From assembly GCA_947471745.1 (NCBI GenBank), contig CANJKZ010000093.1:2775501-2839500 (forward strand): DNA of 64,000 bases, written 5' to 3'. Both the position numbers and the translations under genes were made by a program. The stretch is from Closterium sp. Naga37s-1 (lineage: Eukaryota; Streptophyta; Zygnematophyceae; Desmidiales; Closteriaceae). The notes beneath the pieces were generated by a model. That model saw nothing but the letters and a program-made list of their open reading frames with translations, made no database searches and was not told the origin of the DNA. Positions 43,071-53,044 of the stretch are shown here, in pieces; positions within the stretch are counted from its first letter, which is position 1, and every line of letters starts with the position of its first letter.

Positions 43071-43865
43071 TCCCTTTCACCTGCAGCGGCCGCCCCTGGA
43101 GCCGCCCCTGGAGCAGCCCGCACCTGCAGCAGCCGTCCCTGGAGCAGCCCGTGCCTGCACCAGCCGCCCCAGGACCAGCCCGCATCTGCAGCAGCCCGCG
43201 GCCCGTCCCTGCAGTCCGTCCCGTCCCCCCCCCCCCCCCCCCCCCGTGCTGCCCATTGCTCCCATTCCGCTGTGCGTTCCACGGTGGTGGGGGTGTGGGG
43301 TGGCGAGCATGGGGGTGTGAGGTGTGGGTGCTCCCCTTCCCTTTCCCCTCCTCCTTTTTCGTCTCCCACTGCTGCAGCTGCTGCTGAGGGGGGTGGAGGT
43401 GTGGGAGCCGCGGGGAGTGGAGCTAGGGGGGTGACGTGGGAGTGGAGCTAGGGGTGCAGCAGGGGGTGTGTGGGGGGGGTGCGGGACAGTTGGGGGAGGT
43501 TGAGTGGAGGCAGCCGTCTTGTCGTCCGCAGCGCCTGTAGTCCGGAGCCGTCGCGCTCTAGTAGCTCAGCGAGCCTGCTGCGCCAGTCGCCCGTGGGTCC
43601 GTTGCTCCTGCCGCTCGTCGTAGCCGCAGAGCCTGTTACTCCTGTAGTCCGGAGCCGTCGTGCTCTCGGTAGCCACTGTGCCAGCTGCTACTCCTGTTGC
43701 CCGTGTGTCTGCAGCTTCAGTCGTCGCCTCCCATCTTCTCTCCTCCCACAGTCCCTCCTCCTCCTCACTTGCCTTCTGTGACTGCCTCTAGCTTTGCTCA
43801 TAATTGTGAACTATTGCACTGCCTGCTCATTGTGCTGATTTCACCCCACTTTGGCTATGGGGGTG

Positions 43866-44083
43866 TGTCAGAATATGTTGTTTGTGTAGCCTGCAGTGGG
43901 GTACTCAATAGTGAGTACAGCCCTTTAGGGTTTGCTATTTGTATCCTGCTGCTTGCTAGTACAATCATCCCCTTTCTCAATTCTGTTCCTGCACACAACT
44001 CTCGCTCGTACTTGACGCCTCGTTCTAGTCTTCCTGTGGCCTAGGCTACTAAGCCTAGGCCCGACTGCTTAGTATGTTTGACA
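43866..44083 (+). repeat. delta 3' LTR
   Basis: 218 bp, one G/A difference from the 5' LTR, preceded by CCCCACTTTGGCTATGGGGG at 43844-43863. Confidence 0.94.
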
Positions 44084-45199
44084 GTACGTGCAGCTAAGGC
44101 CACCCCCCCCCCCCCCCCCCCCGTGCTGAGAGTACCACTTACGAAGCTCCTGGGACGACGGAGTCTGCTGTTGGCTCTGGCCACCGCCAGCGCCTCCACG
44201 ACCACCACCTCCGCCGCCACCACCTCGACCACCACCGCCCCTGCCGCCGCCATGTCCACCGCCGCCCCCACCACCGCCCCCACCCCGGCCACCTCCTCCG
44301 CCGCTGCCGCCACCACCCCCACCGCTGCCACTAGTCCCTCCAGCCCCGCCACCACCCCCACTGCCGCCACCGCCCCCACCACCGCCTCCCCCGCCGTCAC
44401 CTCCGCCTCCCTTGCCCCCTTTGCCCTTGCCGCTGCGGCGCCAACTCGGAGTGGACGCAGTCCCGATCTGCTCAGTACCAACTAGGTCGACAGCAGCAGC
44501 AGAGGCGACAGAGGGGAGAAGGGGGGAAGGGGAACACCCCTCGAAGAAAGGGGTGCGGGGGTCGCCAGGAGAGGCACCTACAGCGACTATGCTAGTCTCA
44601 GCTGCAAGCAGTTCCTTCTCGAGCAGATCAACGGTGAGCTCAGTGGGGCAGCGAGCGAGGAAGTGGTCCCTGACCGCACGAAGAGAGTCAGGGAGACGGG
44701 TGACCAGGTGGTAGAGAGTGAGCCAGAGCGGGGGGGGGTGCGTGGCAAGAAACTCAGCGGGCATAGCGGCACGGAAGCGGGCCTCACTAGTGCGGAGGTG
44801 CGTGATGAGGTCAGCAACTGTGGAGAAAGCGGACAGGTCTGGGAACAGGTAGGGGAGCGAGAGACGGCCTAGCGCAGCAGAGGCAGGTGAGGAGTAGCGT
44901 GCAACTACAGCAGTGTATAGTGCCTGCGCAGTTTTGTGCTGGCCAAAGTGCTCGCGCTCATCTACCGGCAGGGAGTTGCGAATAGCGAAGCGAGCGTGGG
45001 CATCACGAGTCTGCCACTGTGAGCGGGCAGTACTGTCAGCAGTAGCAGCAGGGGCAGCAGCGAGTCCTAGTGCGTGATCGTACAGTTAGATATCCTCCTT
45101 GGCAGTGAGCTGGAGGAACAGGTGCAAGTCATCTAGCCAGGTGTCAAACTTCAGCGGGCGGCCCTCACCATCGAAAGCAAGCACAGCAGGGCTAGCCAT
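44084..45199 (-). pseudogene. gag: beta gag (capsid region)
   Basis: Start at the ATG at 45199 (MASPAVLAFDGEGRPLKFD), chosen because it opens with the usual copia Gag phrase ending in TWLDDLHLFL. An in-frame TAA at 45086-45088 (codon 38) breaks it. The same frame then runs on without further stops through ARFAIRNSLPVDEREHFG, VVARYSSPASAALGRLSLPY, LYHLVTRLPDSLRAVRDHFL and LEKELLAAETS (UBN2/retrotran-gag type). A Gly-rich run of about 80 residues follows, then a QELRKWYSQ motif (44131-44160), reaching the first Cys of the zinc knuckle where delta interrupts. It is the only capsid region of this family that is nearly complete here. Confidence 0.9.
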
Positions 45200-45977
45200 A
45201 GTTGCAGTAAGAGCAGTAGCAGTAGCAGCAGCAGGAACAGCAATAGCGTCAGTAGCAGTGACAGCAGTAGTGGCGCGGCTCGTTAGGGCGGCGCGGCTCG
45301 GTAGGGCGGCGCGGCTCGGTAGGGCGGCGCGGCTCGGGCCGGGCGACGCGGTTCGGTGGGGTGGCTCGTCTCGGCTAGGCGGCGGCTACTCGAGGTGGGG
45401 CACGCGAGGGCGTGCAGGGCAGAGCGGGGCCGGTCCGCACGGGGCACGAAATGGCGGGCTAGCGAGGGCGGGGCCTGGTCGCACGGGGCACGCAAGGGCG
45501 GGCTAGTGGGGCGGGGCCTGGTCGCACGAGGCACGCAAGGGCGGGCTAGCTGGGCGGGGCCGGTACGCGAGGGGCACGCAAGGGCGCGCGGGTGGGTGTG
45601 GGCCGGTCGCACGGGGCACGCAAGGGCGCGCGAGAAGGGACGGGGCCGGTCCGTAAGAGGCGCGCAAGGGCGCACGGGGCAGCGAGCGCGCGGGGCCGCA
45701 CGGGGCACGCAAGGGCGCGCGGGGCAGGCGACGCGCGTGGTGCTGCGCGGGTCGCACGCTAGGGCGTACGAGGTGGGCGGGGCCGATCGGACGGGGCACG
45801 CTAGGGCGTGCGGGCTAGGCGGGGCCGATCGCGAGAGGCACGCTAGGGTGCGCGATAGTGAGGGAGAGAGGAGGGCGCTCGAGGGCGCGACTAGGCGAGG
45901 CGCGCTAGGGCGCGACTATGCGAAAACGGTGGGCCCTATCGTTCGGTCCTAGGTTACGACCTAGGCTCGTAATACCA
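45200..45977 (-). other. beta leader and primer-binding site
   Basis: The primer site (TGGTATTACGAGC on minus, 45965-45977) is followed by CCTAGG-N6-CCTAGG (45948-45965), as in alpha. Then comes about 0.5 kb of repeats of about 35 bp (GGGGCACGCAAGGGCG on plus, 45400-45900) and a GGCGGCGCGGCTCGGTA array (45285-45340). No coding content. Confidence 0.8.
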
Positions 45978-46116
45978 TGTCAGAAACTAAGAGAGAATGA
46001 GAATGATTGACTAGAAGGAGAATGGGAGTACAAGTACCACAAACCTAGAGTAGTGTACCCCCTAGTGGGCTAACCCACTATAGCCTACACAAATAGAACA
46101 AGTATAATGTTTGACA
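45978..46116 (-). repeat. beta 5' LTR
   Basis: 139 bp from TGTCAGAAAC to ATGTTTGACA, adjacent to the outer part of the split gamma LTR. Confidence 0.93.
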
Positions 46117-46169
46117 ATACTGTACCCAATGAGAAGTGCCCCACTACAGCCTACAATATAGTTCTGACA
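46117..46169 (-). repeat. gamma 5' LTR, outer part
   Basis: Continues the gamma LTR interrupted at 36653. Ends GTTCTGACA, followed by target duplication CGCTC at 46170-46174. Confidence 0.9.
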
Positions 46170-46442
46170 CGCTCCAGCACCCCAACCCCGGTTTGTTAAT
46201 TATTGAGAGCCTTCGGAGGCAAGCGTAGAAAGCTCAAAGGCCCTGAATATTAGGTGAAAAAAAAAAAGTCCCATTCAGCAAACAAACAAATACGGAAGCG
46301 TTAGGGGGGGGGGAGGTGGGGTGGGGGGGGGGGGGGGGGGAGGGGGGGGTGTTGGATGGGGGGGAGGGGGGATGTTGGATGGGGGGGGAGGGGGGAGGGG
46401 GAGGGTGCTGCAAATGGCTTTGGGTTCGAGCACACACTGCAT
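46170..46442. other. G-run region between gamma and eta
   Basis: No gene. At 46303-46408 there are a dozen or so runs of 3-18 G separated by short A/T spacers, including GGGGTGGGG and repeats of GTTGGATGGGGGGGAGGG. This is strong G-quadruplex potential on the plus strand. An A run (11) lies at 46257-46267. Confidence 0.7.
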
Positions 46443-46447
46443 CTTTG

Positions 46448-47277
46448 TGTTATAGTCACAGTAGGCTTCAATGTGCCTAAAACGAAAGATAGTGCACAGT
46501 CGGATTTCTGCACAGCGGCTTTAAACGTTCATAGCGTTCTGGTCACAGCTTGAAATGACCTGATTCAACTTGGATCTGGAGCGTCTTAACGTCGCCTACA
46601 ATAGGCAATTTAGATCGCACGATTTCACCAAGTATTGACGACACAGCGTCGGTTTGAACGAACGGCACTATGGCAGCCACTATAGTCTTAGAACACACAA
46701 TTAGGAAGAGTTAGGAAGAGTTACGAGTTGGGAATGACTCCCAGCTCCTACAAACCCCAAGAGCCGAGGTACAGTGATGTCGAACAGTGCCACACTGTCC
46801 CCAACCACGAAGGGTCTCGAAACTACCCTCCACAAGGGTCTACACCAACAGAAATGTTACACTACACATTGTAATGTAACTATCTTCAACATCTTGAGGT
46901 GTACCCTTTTGGCGAGCTTCGGAATCACTTGAAGCTTGAACCAAGGCTCAGGTTCTTCATCACAAAACTCATCCTTGAGTTCTTGATGGGTCTGCTGCAC
47001 ACACCTGCGACACGCGGAACGTTCGACAAGCGACAAAATAGAAACCGCGCATGACAAAATAGAAACCGCGCGGGACACACAAATGATCGCGTAACACGCG
47101 ACTAGCGATAACTCGCTATTGACTCGACACACACACACTCGACATCATGACCCATCATACACAGTCTATTATAAGCATGAAATATATATCATCTCATGCA
47201 CTCATTCCATTCCATGCACACACGCACGCACGCACACGGACAACAAGCCGAGTGCAAACCGTAGGGTTGCACCAACA
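46448..47277 (-). repeat. eta 3' LTR
   Basis: 830 bp, TGTTATAGTC to CACCAACA. A small tandem duplication (GAGTTAGGAA) at about 46705-46725 explains most of the length difference from the partner. Confidence 0.93.
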
Positions 47278-47316
47278 AACTCCCCCTCGGATTGTTGGCC
47301 TTAGGATCTGCTCCAC

Positions 47317-50300
47317 TCAGTTCAGAGACATCCCAGCCAGCTTGCAACACTTCCAATGCTGCTGCTCCACCAGCCTCTTGGTCATCAAGTCAGCAGGCTG
47401 CCCCGTCGTCTTCACATAGTGCAACTCAACCTCACCCGCGGCCACCATGCTCCTCGTCCAATGCCACTTCACCCTCATGTGCTTGGTGAGGCCGTGCAAC
47501 ACAGGATTCTTGGCTAGTGCAATGGCACCCTGGCTGTCACAGTAGATTGGGGTAGGTCCTTGCTGCTCCTCCCCCAATTCAGCCAACAAACGCCGCTGCC
47601 ATACAATCTCCCGTACGGCACAATCTCCTCCACCGAGCTCAATGCTTGATCAACCTGCTTCTTGCTCTCCCAAGCAGTTGGGCACCCACCTACACAGCAG
47701 ATGAAGCCTCCCACACTAGTCATGTCCTCTGGCTCCGATGCATAAGAAGCATCCGAGTAGGCGGTGAGGAACAAACGCCTGGGTTCAACACCATCCGCGC
47801 CCTTTTGGCGCCTTTGTGCCGCCGCCGAGTATTGCAGCCCAACGGTCGGTGTTTGACCAAGATACTTGGCCACCCTCATTCCAGCTGCTACCTGCTCCTC
47901 ATTAGGACATTGCACTACCCTTGCCAGCTGCCCAGTAGCGAACGCGACGTCCGGTCGTGTGTTGACTGCCGCGTACATGAGGCTGCCCACCAATGAGTGA
48001 AAACGGCGCCTCTCCTCTTCTCCGACGCTCTCCTCCTCTGGTCCCTTCACACACTTGAACCCAGAAGGAAAGGGAGTAGCCACATGACCTTCACTCTGGC
48101 CAAAGTTGGCAGCCAACGCCTCCAGGTACTTCCGTTGGTGCACTCGCATGCTCCGCTTCTCCACGTCTCGTTCAATGTGGAGCCCAAGGTAGAAGTTCAC
48201 GTCACCAAGGGACTTGCACTTGAACTTGTCTTGAAGTTTCAGCATCACCTCCTTCACAAGGTCAGAGGAGGGTGAGAAGATCAGGATGTCGTCCACGTAC
48301 ACCACCATGAAGCTCCTCTGCTCCCCCTCGCCAAGCATGAACAAGGAGTGATCGACCGTTGAGGGAGTAAAGCCGATCCCCTCCAACACTTCGCGCAGCT
48401 TCATGTACCATTGCCTAGGGGCCTGCTTCAGCCCATAGAGGGCCTTCTTCAGCTTCCACACTCTGCCACTACCGTCGTCAAACCCATCTGGCTGCGCCAC
48501 GAAAATTTCCTCCTCAAGAATGCCGTTGAGGAACGCGGTTACGATGTCCATCTGCTTCACCGCCCAACCTTTGATCGCGGCTCCCGCGAATAGGGTTCGC
48601 AGCGTCGTCGGCTTCACCACTGGAGCAAACAGCTCCTTGAAGTCCACCTTCTCCTTTTCCTGGTACCCCTTGGCCACCAGCCTAGACTTGTAACGCTCGA
48701 TCTTGCCGTCGGCGTCGGACTTGATCTTGAAGAGCCACTTGGACGTAATCGCCTTACGCCCCTCCGGTAGCTCCACCAATTCAAAGGTGTCATTCTCCTC
48801 GATGCTCTTCAGCTCACTCCCCATTGCCTTCTTCCACTCCTCAGCATCACTACTCTCCAAGGCTTCCTTGAGAGTTGCTGGTTCTCCCGGCATCTCCACC
48901 GGAGAGAAGAACGCGAAGGCACACTCCTCGTAGTCACTCTCCTCGTCATCTCCGACCATCATTGCCGCTCCGGCCAGAGCTGTCTTGCCTTGCTTTCCCG
49001 GTGCATCATAGGTCAGCCTATTAGGGGGTTGAACTCTCCTCTTCCCCCTTCCTTCCTCCTCAGCTGCAGGGACTTGAAGGCCTTGGCGTTGCTGCGGTGT
49101 GGCTCGGATCCGTTGAGCACTCGTAGTGCGGGAAGGGAGTGACGGTGCACGCTCGCTCACTTGCTGCACCTCCTCCTCTTCTTCCTCTACATCATTGGCC
49201 TCCTCTCCCCCATTCACAAGGGAAGATTGCCTTGTGGTGGTGCTGCCGCTGCTCAGCTCCAAAGGCAGCTCCACATGCTCCAAGCCGGAACTCTTCACCT
49301 CTCCAAACCGCACGCTTATCTTCGCCTCATTCTCCGCCTTCCAATCCTTGTACATGAAGTTCTCCATGAACTTGCAGTCCCTGCTCACCATGAACCTCTT
49401 GGTGAATGGGTCCCAAAGAAGCCACCCCTTGCTGTTTTGAGCCATGCCCAAGTGCACGGCCCACACCGCCTTCGCACCAAGCTTGTTGTGCCGAAGATGT
49501 TTAGGCACGAGCGCCATGCACATGCACCCGAACTCCCGAAGCATATCCACCTTTGGCTTCCTTCCTAGCCACTCCACATAGGGCACCCATTTGTCTGCTC
49601 CCACATGATTCAAGGCTCTGTTCTTGGCCACACACGCACTCCGCACCGCATCAGGCCAAAAGTAGTCGGCTAGCCCGGCTTCAATGAGCAACCCGCGTGC
49701 CGCCTCCGTGATTGTGCGGTTCGCTCGCTCGGCGATGCCGTTCATTGCAGGGGAGTATGGCATGGTGAGAAGTGCCGAATACCATTCTTCTTCAGCCACA
49801 ACCCAAACTCCTTGCTCAGGAACTCTCCCCCTCGATCGGTGCGGATCGACTTCACTAGACGGTCTTGTTGCCGCTCCACCATCGGGAACCAATCCGTCTT
49901 CAACGTTTCAGCCACGTCGCTCTTCTTGGCCAGCACGTACACCCAAGTCATACGGGTGTAGACGTCCACAATAGTGAGGAAATACTCAGCTCCAGCAGCT
50001 CCAAGCTTCAGGGGGCCCACCACGTCCATCACCACCTCATCAAGTGGTGCCTTAGCCTTTGCCTCCGAACTAGAGAATGGGAAACGGGTGAACTTGGCTT
50101 GCATGCACGTCGGGCAGCCAAGTACCTCATCGGGCTCCCCCTTCACACGTATGCCAGCAACCATCTCATTCTTCACTAGCTGCTGCAAGATGGGCAGGGC
50201 CACATGCCCCATGCGCCGATGCAAGGTGAGCCAATCACACTCCCCCGTAGCCGAAGTCGGATTGGAGAACGCCGCGCTCGCAATAGCGCCCCACATGCTC

Positions 50301-51109
50301 TCTCCGTACTCCTCCGCTGCTGCCTCGGGGTTCTCCTCACCCTTGTGCTGCTCCTTGGCTGCTGCTCCACTCTCCTTTGGTTCACAGAGCTTGCTGGTCC
50401 CTCCAATATTGCACTTCTTGAGCTCGTTCTCCTTAGCGCGACCGTTCGCGCCATCGCCGCTACCAACCGCTTCTCCCTTGGTGCTGACGCTTGCTGCAAC
50501 TTGCCTCTCCTTAGGCATAGGGACCACTGGGATCTGCCACATCTCGTTGTAGACATCCCTATCCTCATGGAGGTCCCAAAGAATTCGCTCGCCAAGCCTC
50601 GCGGTGTAGGTCTTGGCCCCCTTTGAGTTCGTGTCCATGCCGGCCTTTGCCAATCGCCGCACGGAAATCAGGTTCGCAGCAAGGCTGGGCACCCAAAGCA
50701 CGTTCTTGAGGCCCACCATCTTCCCATCAGCACCCTTGAACATGGCCTTGCCCATGCCTTTCACCTCTGCTCGCTGCCCCAAAGCCGATGTGACATGCTT
50801 CACCGGTGACGGTTCAAGTTCGGTGAGCAAGTCCACGCGAGGTGTCATGGTATAGGTAGCGCCGCTGTCGATCACCAAATAGTCCAGGGGGTGTAGGGTG
50901 ACCTTTCCCACAGCTGCAGGCTCTTCAAAGTCTCCATCCTTCTCTGGTGCAGCCGGTGCTTGAGTTGACACAAAGTAGAATAGACCCGGGTACCGATCGT
51001 CCTTCGAGTCCTTCTCGTTATCTTCGTTCTTCATATTTGCAGCTCCGCCACCGCGACCGCCACGGCCTCCACCAGCACCTCTGCCACCCCTTTCTTCAGG
51101 TCCAGCCAT
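47317..51109 (-). pseudogene. pol: eta polyprotein: protease, integrase, RT, RNase H
   Basis: Begins at the ATG at 51109 with a Gly/Arg-rich stretch (GGRGAGGGRGGRGGG), which is all that is left of Gag. Protease VIDSGATYTM is at about 50875-50845. GAG-pre-integrase LHRRMGHVALPILQQLV with CPTC is near 50230-50110. Integrase has VVMDVVGP and RTDRGGEFLS, and after a one-base shift near 49765-49776, MNGIAERANRT. RT includes MDIVTAFLNGILEEEIFVAQ and catalytic VVYVDDILIFSPS. RNase H has YSDASYASE, then a second shift near 47610-47640, then PIYCDSQGAIALAKNP to AGMSLN at 47317. All pol catalytic residues are present, so only two small lesions separate it from an open pol. Confidence 0.93.
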
Positions 51110-51143
51110 AGTCGTAGCTGCTTCAAGGGGCTCTGATACCACT

Positions 51144-51965
51144 TGTTATAGTCACAGTAGGCTTTAATGTGCCTAAAACGAAAGATAGAGTGCACAGTCG
51201 GATTTCTGCACAGCGGCTTTAAACGTTCATAGCGTTCCGGTCACAGCTTCAAATGACCTGATTCAAATTGGATCTAGAGCGTCTTAACGTCGCCTACAAT
51301 AGGCAATTTAGATCGCACGATTTTACCAAGTATTGACGACACAGCGTCGGTTTGAACGAACGGCACTATGGCAGCCACTATAGTCTTAGAACACACAATT
51401 AGAAAAAGTTACGAGTTGGGAATGACTCCCAGCTCCTACAAACCCCAAGAGCCAAGGTACAGTGATGTGGAACAGTGCCACACTGTCCCCAACCACGAAG
51501 GGTCTCGAAACTACCCTCCACAAGGGTCTACACCAACAGAAATGTTACACTACACATTGTAATGTAACTATCTTCAACATCTTGAGGTGTACCCTTTTGG
51601 CGAGCTTCGGAATCACTTGAAGCTTGAACCAAGGCTCCGGTTCTTCATCACAAAACTCATTCTTGAGTTCTTGATGGGTCTGCTGCACACACCTGCGACA
51701 CGCCGAACGTTCAACAAGCGACAAAATAGAAACCGCGCACGACAAAATAGAAACCGCACGGGACACACAAATGATCGCGTAACACGCGACTAGCGATAAC
51801 TCGCTATTGACTCGACACACACACACTCGACATCATGACCCATCATACACACACTATTATAAGCATGAAATATATATCATCTCATGCACTCATTCCATTC
51901 CATGCACACACGCATGCACGCACACGGACAACAAGCCGAGTGCAAACCGTAGGGTTGCACCAACA
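51144..51965 (-). repeat. eta 5' LTR
   Basis: 822 bp, roughly 2-3% different by eye from 46448-47277, followed by CTTTG at 51966-51970. Confidence 0.93.
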
Positions 51966-51970
51966 CTTTG

Positions 51971-52369
51971 GTTGCAATCCGGGCACCCATATCAAAGGTA
52001 ACTGGCATCCACGTATCAAAATACACAAATTCACAGCATATGCCTCTTGTGACCCGACACTGGGGCGACAGGATGGCTGAGTGGCACATCCCTAGAATTA
52101 CGTGATCGCGTATGAGTTTGTCACAAGTATGCGCAGGTGGTTATGAGGCCCGTGGGGTGCATGGCGAGAAGGGCGTCGTGGACAGGCGCGATACGGTTAG
52201 GGAGGCGGGTTGCTAGAAGGTACAGTGCAAGGTGTATGAGGAGGGGGTGGGGGGGGGGGGGGGGGGGGGGTGCTCAGCAAGGAGGTCAGTAGTCCAAGCT
52301 GCGCTGTAGTTAGTATGAAGCGAGCGTAGGTTGCTAACAAGGTGAACAATAGTGGAGAGCGCAGGGATA

Positions 52370-52400
<31 letters not shown>

Positions 52401-52670
52401 AAGGCAGAACGAGGCGTCCTAGTAGCAGATGAGTAGCGAGCAAGTAAAGCGTGAAAATACTCTTTTGCCATCTCGGTCAGGCAAAAGTGCTCTTGCTCGG
52501 CCGGTGGTAGAAGGCGTTTAATAACAGCGTCGTGCAAATCTCAAAGCGTATGTGCAAGCTGGGCGTCGCGGTGTGCTTCTTTGCCTCCAAGTTAGCATCA
52601 ACAGTAAGATCAGTAGGACGTAGGAGGGTAGGTAGCTCACATGAAGCATGGAAATACAAGGGGGTGTCAC
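51971..52670 (-). pseudogene. gag: old copia gag relic zeta, distal part
   Basis: On minus, in shifting frames, one reads HDAVIKRLLPPAEQEHFCLT and LLARYSSATR (52540-52430), then LGRLVLPF. The counterpart of beta's TRLPDSLRAVRDHFL follows at about 52220-52150. A poly-A of about 27 (52371-52397 on plus) and a G run (52246-52270) have expanded inside it. It is the downstream half of a Gag whose upstream half lies beyond epsilon at 59722-59960. Part of the sequence nearest eta (51971-52100) has no recognisable content. Confidence 0.65.
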
Positions 52671-52675
52671 CTTGA

Positions 52676-52805
52676 TGTGAGAATAAGAACAAGGAATGAA
52701 TTGACTAGGGAACAAGGGGGGTACAAGTAGGAAACCTAGAAGTGTTGTACCCTATAGTGTCTACCCCACTACAGCCTAGATAGACTATAGCATATGAGTT
52801 TGACA
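52676..52805 (-). repeat. epsilon 3' LTR
   Basis: 130 bp, TGTGAGAATA to GAGTTTGACA. Confidence 0.93.
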
Positions 52806-53044
52806 CACCCCCATAGGCAAAGTGGGGGAGAACAAGGGGTCACAAGACCAGTCAAGCAAAGCAAAGCAAAGCAAGCTCAGGGTGGATCACAACGTCACCA
52901 CACATTCTGAGCACAGGTTCAAGGGCCACAAGGCCAGTTTACATGCACGATCATAGATAAAGGTGAACAAGCAAGACAGTGATCGCAACCTAGCAAGGGT
53001 AAACATGCAGGCGCAGGTATATATAGATCACAGTACAAGCAAAG

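Larger units (their letters stand above)
42170..44083 (+). mobile_element. non-autonomous LTR retrotransposon delta
   Basis: 1,914 bp with 218 bp LTRs (42170-42387 and 43866-44083) that differ at a single base, and target duplication GTACG (42165-42169, 44084-44088). A primer site TGGTATCGGAGG follows the 5' LTR (42388-42399), and the shared polypurine hairpin (43844-43865) precedes the 3' LTR. The interior holds no gag or pol, only GC-rich repeats and ordinary non-coding DNA. It sits inside the zinc-knuckle codons of beta's gag, on the opposite strand. It is a TRIM/LARD-like parasite and, with lambda, the youngest insertion in the window. Confidence 0.94.
36654..46116 (-). mobile_element. 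Ty1/copia retrotransposon beta, containing delta
   Basis: 9,463 bp on the minus strand, of which 1,914 bp plus 5 bp are the nested delta. LTRs of 139 bp lie at 36654-36792 and 45978-46116 and differ at five bases (about 3.6%). Target duplication ATATT/ATACT (36649-36653, 46117-46121) has one later mutation. Order from the right: LTR, primer site (45966-45977), repeat leader, gag, delta, rest of gag, protease, integrase, linker, RT, RNase H, PPT hairpin (36793-36815), LTR. It is the only element here that retains a capsid-type Gag. Confidence 0.94.
34438..46169 (-). mobile_element. copia retrotransposon gamma, interrupted by beta
   Basis: LTRs are 34438-34560 (123 bp, 3' LTR) and a 5' LTR split into 36579-36653 and 46117-46169. 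Target duplication CGCTC lies at 34433-34437 and 46170-46174. The LTRs differ at about eight of 123 bases, the highest divergence here. Without the nested beta the element is only about 2.26 kb. After a primer site (36567-36578, GCTCTGATACCA on plus) it goes almost directly into an RT fragment, so leader, gag, protease and integrase are deleted. It is the oldest layer of the stack. Confidence 0.92.
46448..51965 (-). mobile_element. Ty1/copia retrotransposon eta (Tnt1-like lineage)
   Basis: 5,518 bp with long LTRs of 830 bp (46448-47277) and 822 bp (51144-51965), and target duplication CTTTG (46443-46447, 51966-51970). The primer site is TGGTATCAGAG on minus (51131-51141) and the polypurine tract GAGGGGGAGTT on minus (47278-47288). 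It belongs to a different copia lineage from alpha-epsilon: LTRs, linker and RT all differ. Pol is nearly complete, but the capsid and zinc knuckle of Gag are missing and there are two frameshifts. Confidence 0.94.

Noticed and set aside
42378..43451. Arg/Pro-rich frames of 250-357 codons within delta
   Set aside because: Composition artefacts of a GC-rich tandem repeat. Several frames on both strands are open at once and none has a domain.
51110..51142. Translation start of eta upstream of its ATG
   Set aside because: The open frame there overlaps the primer-binding site. The first ATG after it (51109) is the sensible start.
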